Of a stretch of 6,362 nt of DNA, positions 5,415-6,362 are shown in pieces (positions within the stretch are counted from its first letter, which is position 1; each line of letters opens with the position of its first letter). The DNA lies in the NCBI GenBank assembly GCA_934481325.1, contig CAKSPL010000074.1:1-6362 (forward strand), in the 5' to 3' direction. The position numbers and the translations under genes are program-made. Origin of the DNA: an uncultured Eubacteriales bacterium. Its GTDB lineage: Bacteria; Bacillota; Clostridia; Oscillospirales; CAG-272. Under the pieces are notes generated by a model. That model searched no databases. It had not been told where the DNA came from and saw nothing but the letters and a program-made list of their open reading frames with translations.

Positions 5415-6362
5415 TTCGGGTTTCACCGGCTCCACGGGATCCGGGTCACCGTATACGCGCTCCTCTTTGACCTCTGCCGCCGCTTCCTCATACATCGGCT
5501 TTTCTTCTTCCTCGGTGCGCGGGGTCGAAAAGTCAAGCAGATTGACATAACTTTCCTTGTCGATGGCATAGAGGAAGAGATAAAGCCGCGGGCCTTTTTC
5601 TTTGTTCAGCAGCAGCCGGTAGACCGCCTTGAAAAACTCGCCCTGCTTTGCTTTCAGCTCTTTGTCGGCAAGGTCGGTGCCGAACTGCCGTTTCGGGATG
5701 GCGTAAAGCTCCGCGTTCAGCTCGTCCAGCGTGAAACTGTTGCCTGCGATATAATCGTGCAGGGCGGCAATTTCCGCTTTTTCCGCGTCGGTAAGCGTTT
5801 CATAGACCTCAAAATTGCGGCGCGGACACAGGCGGTTGACCTGGTCGGGGGCGCATTTTTCCAGCCAGAATTGCGCACGGGAAAGTCTGTCGGCAAATTC
5901 CGCATACTTGTAGGGAGTGCCGATTTTTTCAAACACGGTTTCCAGCATCGGTACGTTGAAGTTGACGATGGAGCCGAGCTGTACCAAAAGTCCCATCGGT
6001 ACGGTGGCAACCTCGTGCCCCGGCACCTTGCAGTTTTCCATAATCGCGCGCACATAGTCGGGCGCAGTGCCGTTCCGGCAGTCGTTCAGCATTTTGTCAA
6101 ACTCGAAATACTGGCGCAAAATCCCCTCGTCAAAGCAGAAATCAAAGGCTTTGAGTGGTTCGGTTTTGGAGTAAAGCCAAAGAATAATCTCCGGCTCATA
6201 GAGGCGAAGCAGGGTCTCCGGGGTCATATTCAGCCCGGAGGAGCCGGACATTTTGCCGGTTGTGCCCTTGATGCCGATAAATTCATAGCCTTGGAAGATC
6301 GGTGCGTCGTAGCCGAAAATTTCTTTGGCGATATCTTTACTGGTGTCATAACTGCCGTTGAT
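5094..6362 (-). CDS. lysS: Class I lysyl-tRNA synthetase with C-terminal tRNA-binding domain (5' end outside window)
   Basis: The enzyme joins lysine to tRNA-Lys in the cytoplasm. The frame is open at the right edge, so 422 C-terminal residues are visible. NGSYDTSKDI (2-11) and the signature KMSGSSG (37-43) belong to a class I synthetase. TPETLLRLYEPEIILWLYSKT (near 47-67) follows, and EFFKAVYRLLLNKEKGPRL (242-260) is typical of archaeal-type class I LysRS (tRNA-synt_1f), not MetRS or class II LysRS. The helical anticodon-binding part ends near 277. An acidic Glu-rich linker (about 278-316) leads to an OB-fold tRNA-binding domain (317-422). It carries DEFLKVDLRVCKVLKAQEI, GKKIIVIANLAP and GVTSEGMLLAG, as found at the C-terminus of many MetRS and in Trbp111. 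The ATG at 6251 is the Met of KMSGSS and not a start. It likely leads the DUF4317 and acyltransferase genes. Confidence 0.9.
   Translation of the reverse strand: MNGSYDTSKDIAKEIFGYDAPIFQGYEFIGIKGTTGKMSGSSGLNMTPETLLRLYEPEIILWLYSKTEPLKAFDFCFDEGILRQYFEFDKMLNDCRNGTAPDYVRAIMENCKVPGHEVATVPMGLLVQLGSIVNFNVPMLETVFEKIGTPYKYAEFADRLSRAQFWLEKCAPDQVNRLCPRRNFEVYETLTDAEKAEIAALHDYIAGNSFTLDELNAELYAIPKRQFGTDLADKELKAKQGEFFKAVYRLLLNKEKGPRLYLFLYAIDKESYVNLLDFSTPRTEEEEKPMYEEAAAEVKEERVYGDPDPVEPVKPEISLDEFLKVDLRVCKVLKAQEIRKSHSCLKLTLADGNGERTIVSSIKSEYRPEDLIGKKIIVIANLAPTRITGVTSEGMLLAGTNNACGCKVIFVDDLIPEGTQIK

Noticed and set aside
6249..6251. ATG at 6251 as the start of a 385-residue protein
   Set aside because: The frame continues upstream to the window edge with family sequence, and this Met is part of the KMSGSS active-site motif.
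5094..6362. Methionyl-tRNA synthetase
   Set aside because: Only the C-terminal OB domain suggests MetRS. The KMSGSS loop, the NGSYDTS segment and the FFKAVYRLLLNKEKGPRL block point to class I LysRS.
1..6362. CRISPR array, insertion sequence, tRNA/rRNA gene, toxin-antitoxin or defence system
   Set aside because: I looked on both strands and found no short spaced repeats, transposase, cloverleaf or rRNA-like stretch, nor recognisable defence domains. The only repeats are the coding repeats of the phosphoesterase gene and the short palindromes listed.

Overview
The window looks like chromosomal DNA from a member of the Clostridia (Bacillota), probably an Oscillospiraceae-like gut or anaerobic lineage. 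This is inferred from strong AAGGAG/GGAGG ribosome binding sites, near-consensus sigma-A promoters, moderate GC, and the combination of a DUF4317 protein, a NAT_N/GNAT_C-type acyltransferase and a class I lysyl-tRNA synthetase. No rRNA, tRNA, CRISPR array, insertion sequence or prophage gene is visible. Five protein genes fill the window; two of them run off its ends.

Left part (1-2844). A divergent pair sits back to back. Leftward is an exported protein, cut off by the window edge, with a signal peptide, three tandem repeats containing a [DS]W[IV]G motif, a further beta-sandwich-like region and the N-terminal half of a calcineurin-like metallophosphoesterase. Rightward is a complete DeoR-family repressor. 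The 163 bp between them hold two back-to-back promoters, one a perfect TTGACA-17-TATAAT, and a perfect 7-3-7 palindrome over the predicted start point of the phosphoesterase transcript. This arrangement suggests that the DeoR-type protein controls the phosphoesterase gene.

Middle (2845-2922). A strong hairpin with A/T tracts on both sides acts as a shared terminator between the convergent DeoR gene and the leftward cluster.

Right part (2923-6362). Three leftward genes lie in the order class I lysyl-tRNA synthetase (5' end outside the window), DUF4317 protein, NAT_N/GNAT_C acyltransferase-like protein. Spacings are 75 and 41 bp, so they may be co-transcribed. The synthetase carries an extra C-terminal EMAPII/Trbp111-type tRNA-binding domain, joined through an acidic linker, an uncommon partner for this enzyme class. 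A very stable hairpin between the synthetase and DUF4317 genes has its T tract on the plus strand, opposite to both genes.

Most of the window is ordinary. The points most worth a second look are the synthetase fusion, the three-repeat phosphoesterase with its candidate operator, and the wrong-way hairpin. I do not see a clearly new multi-gene system.
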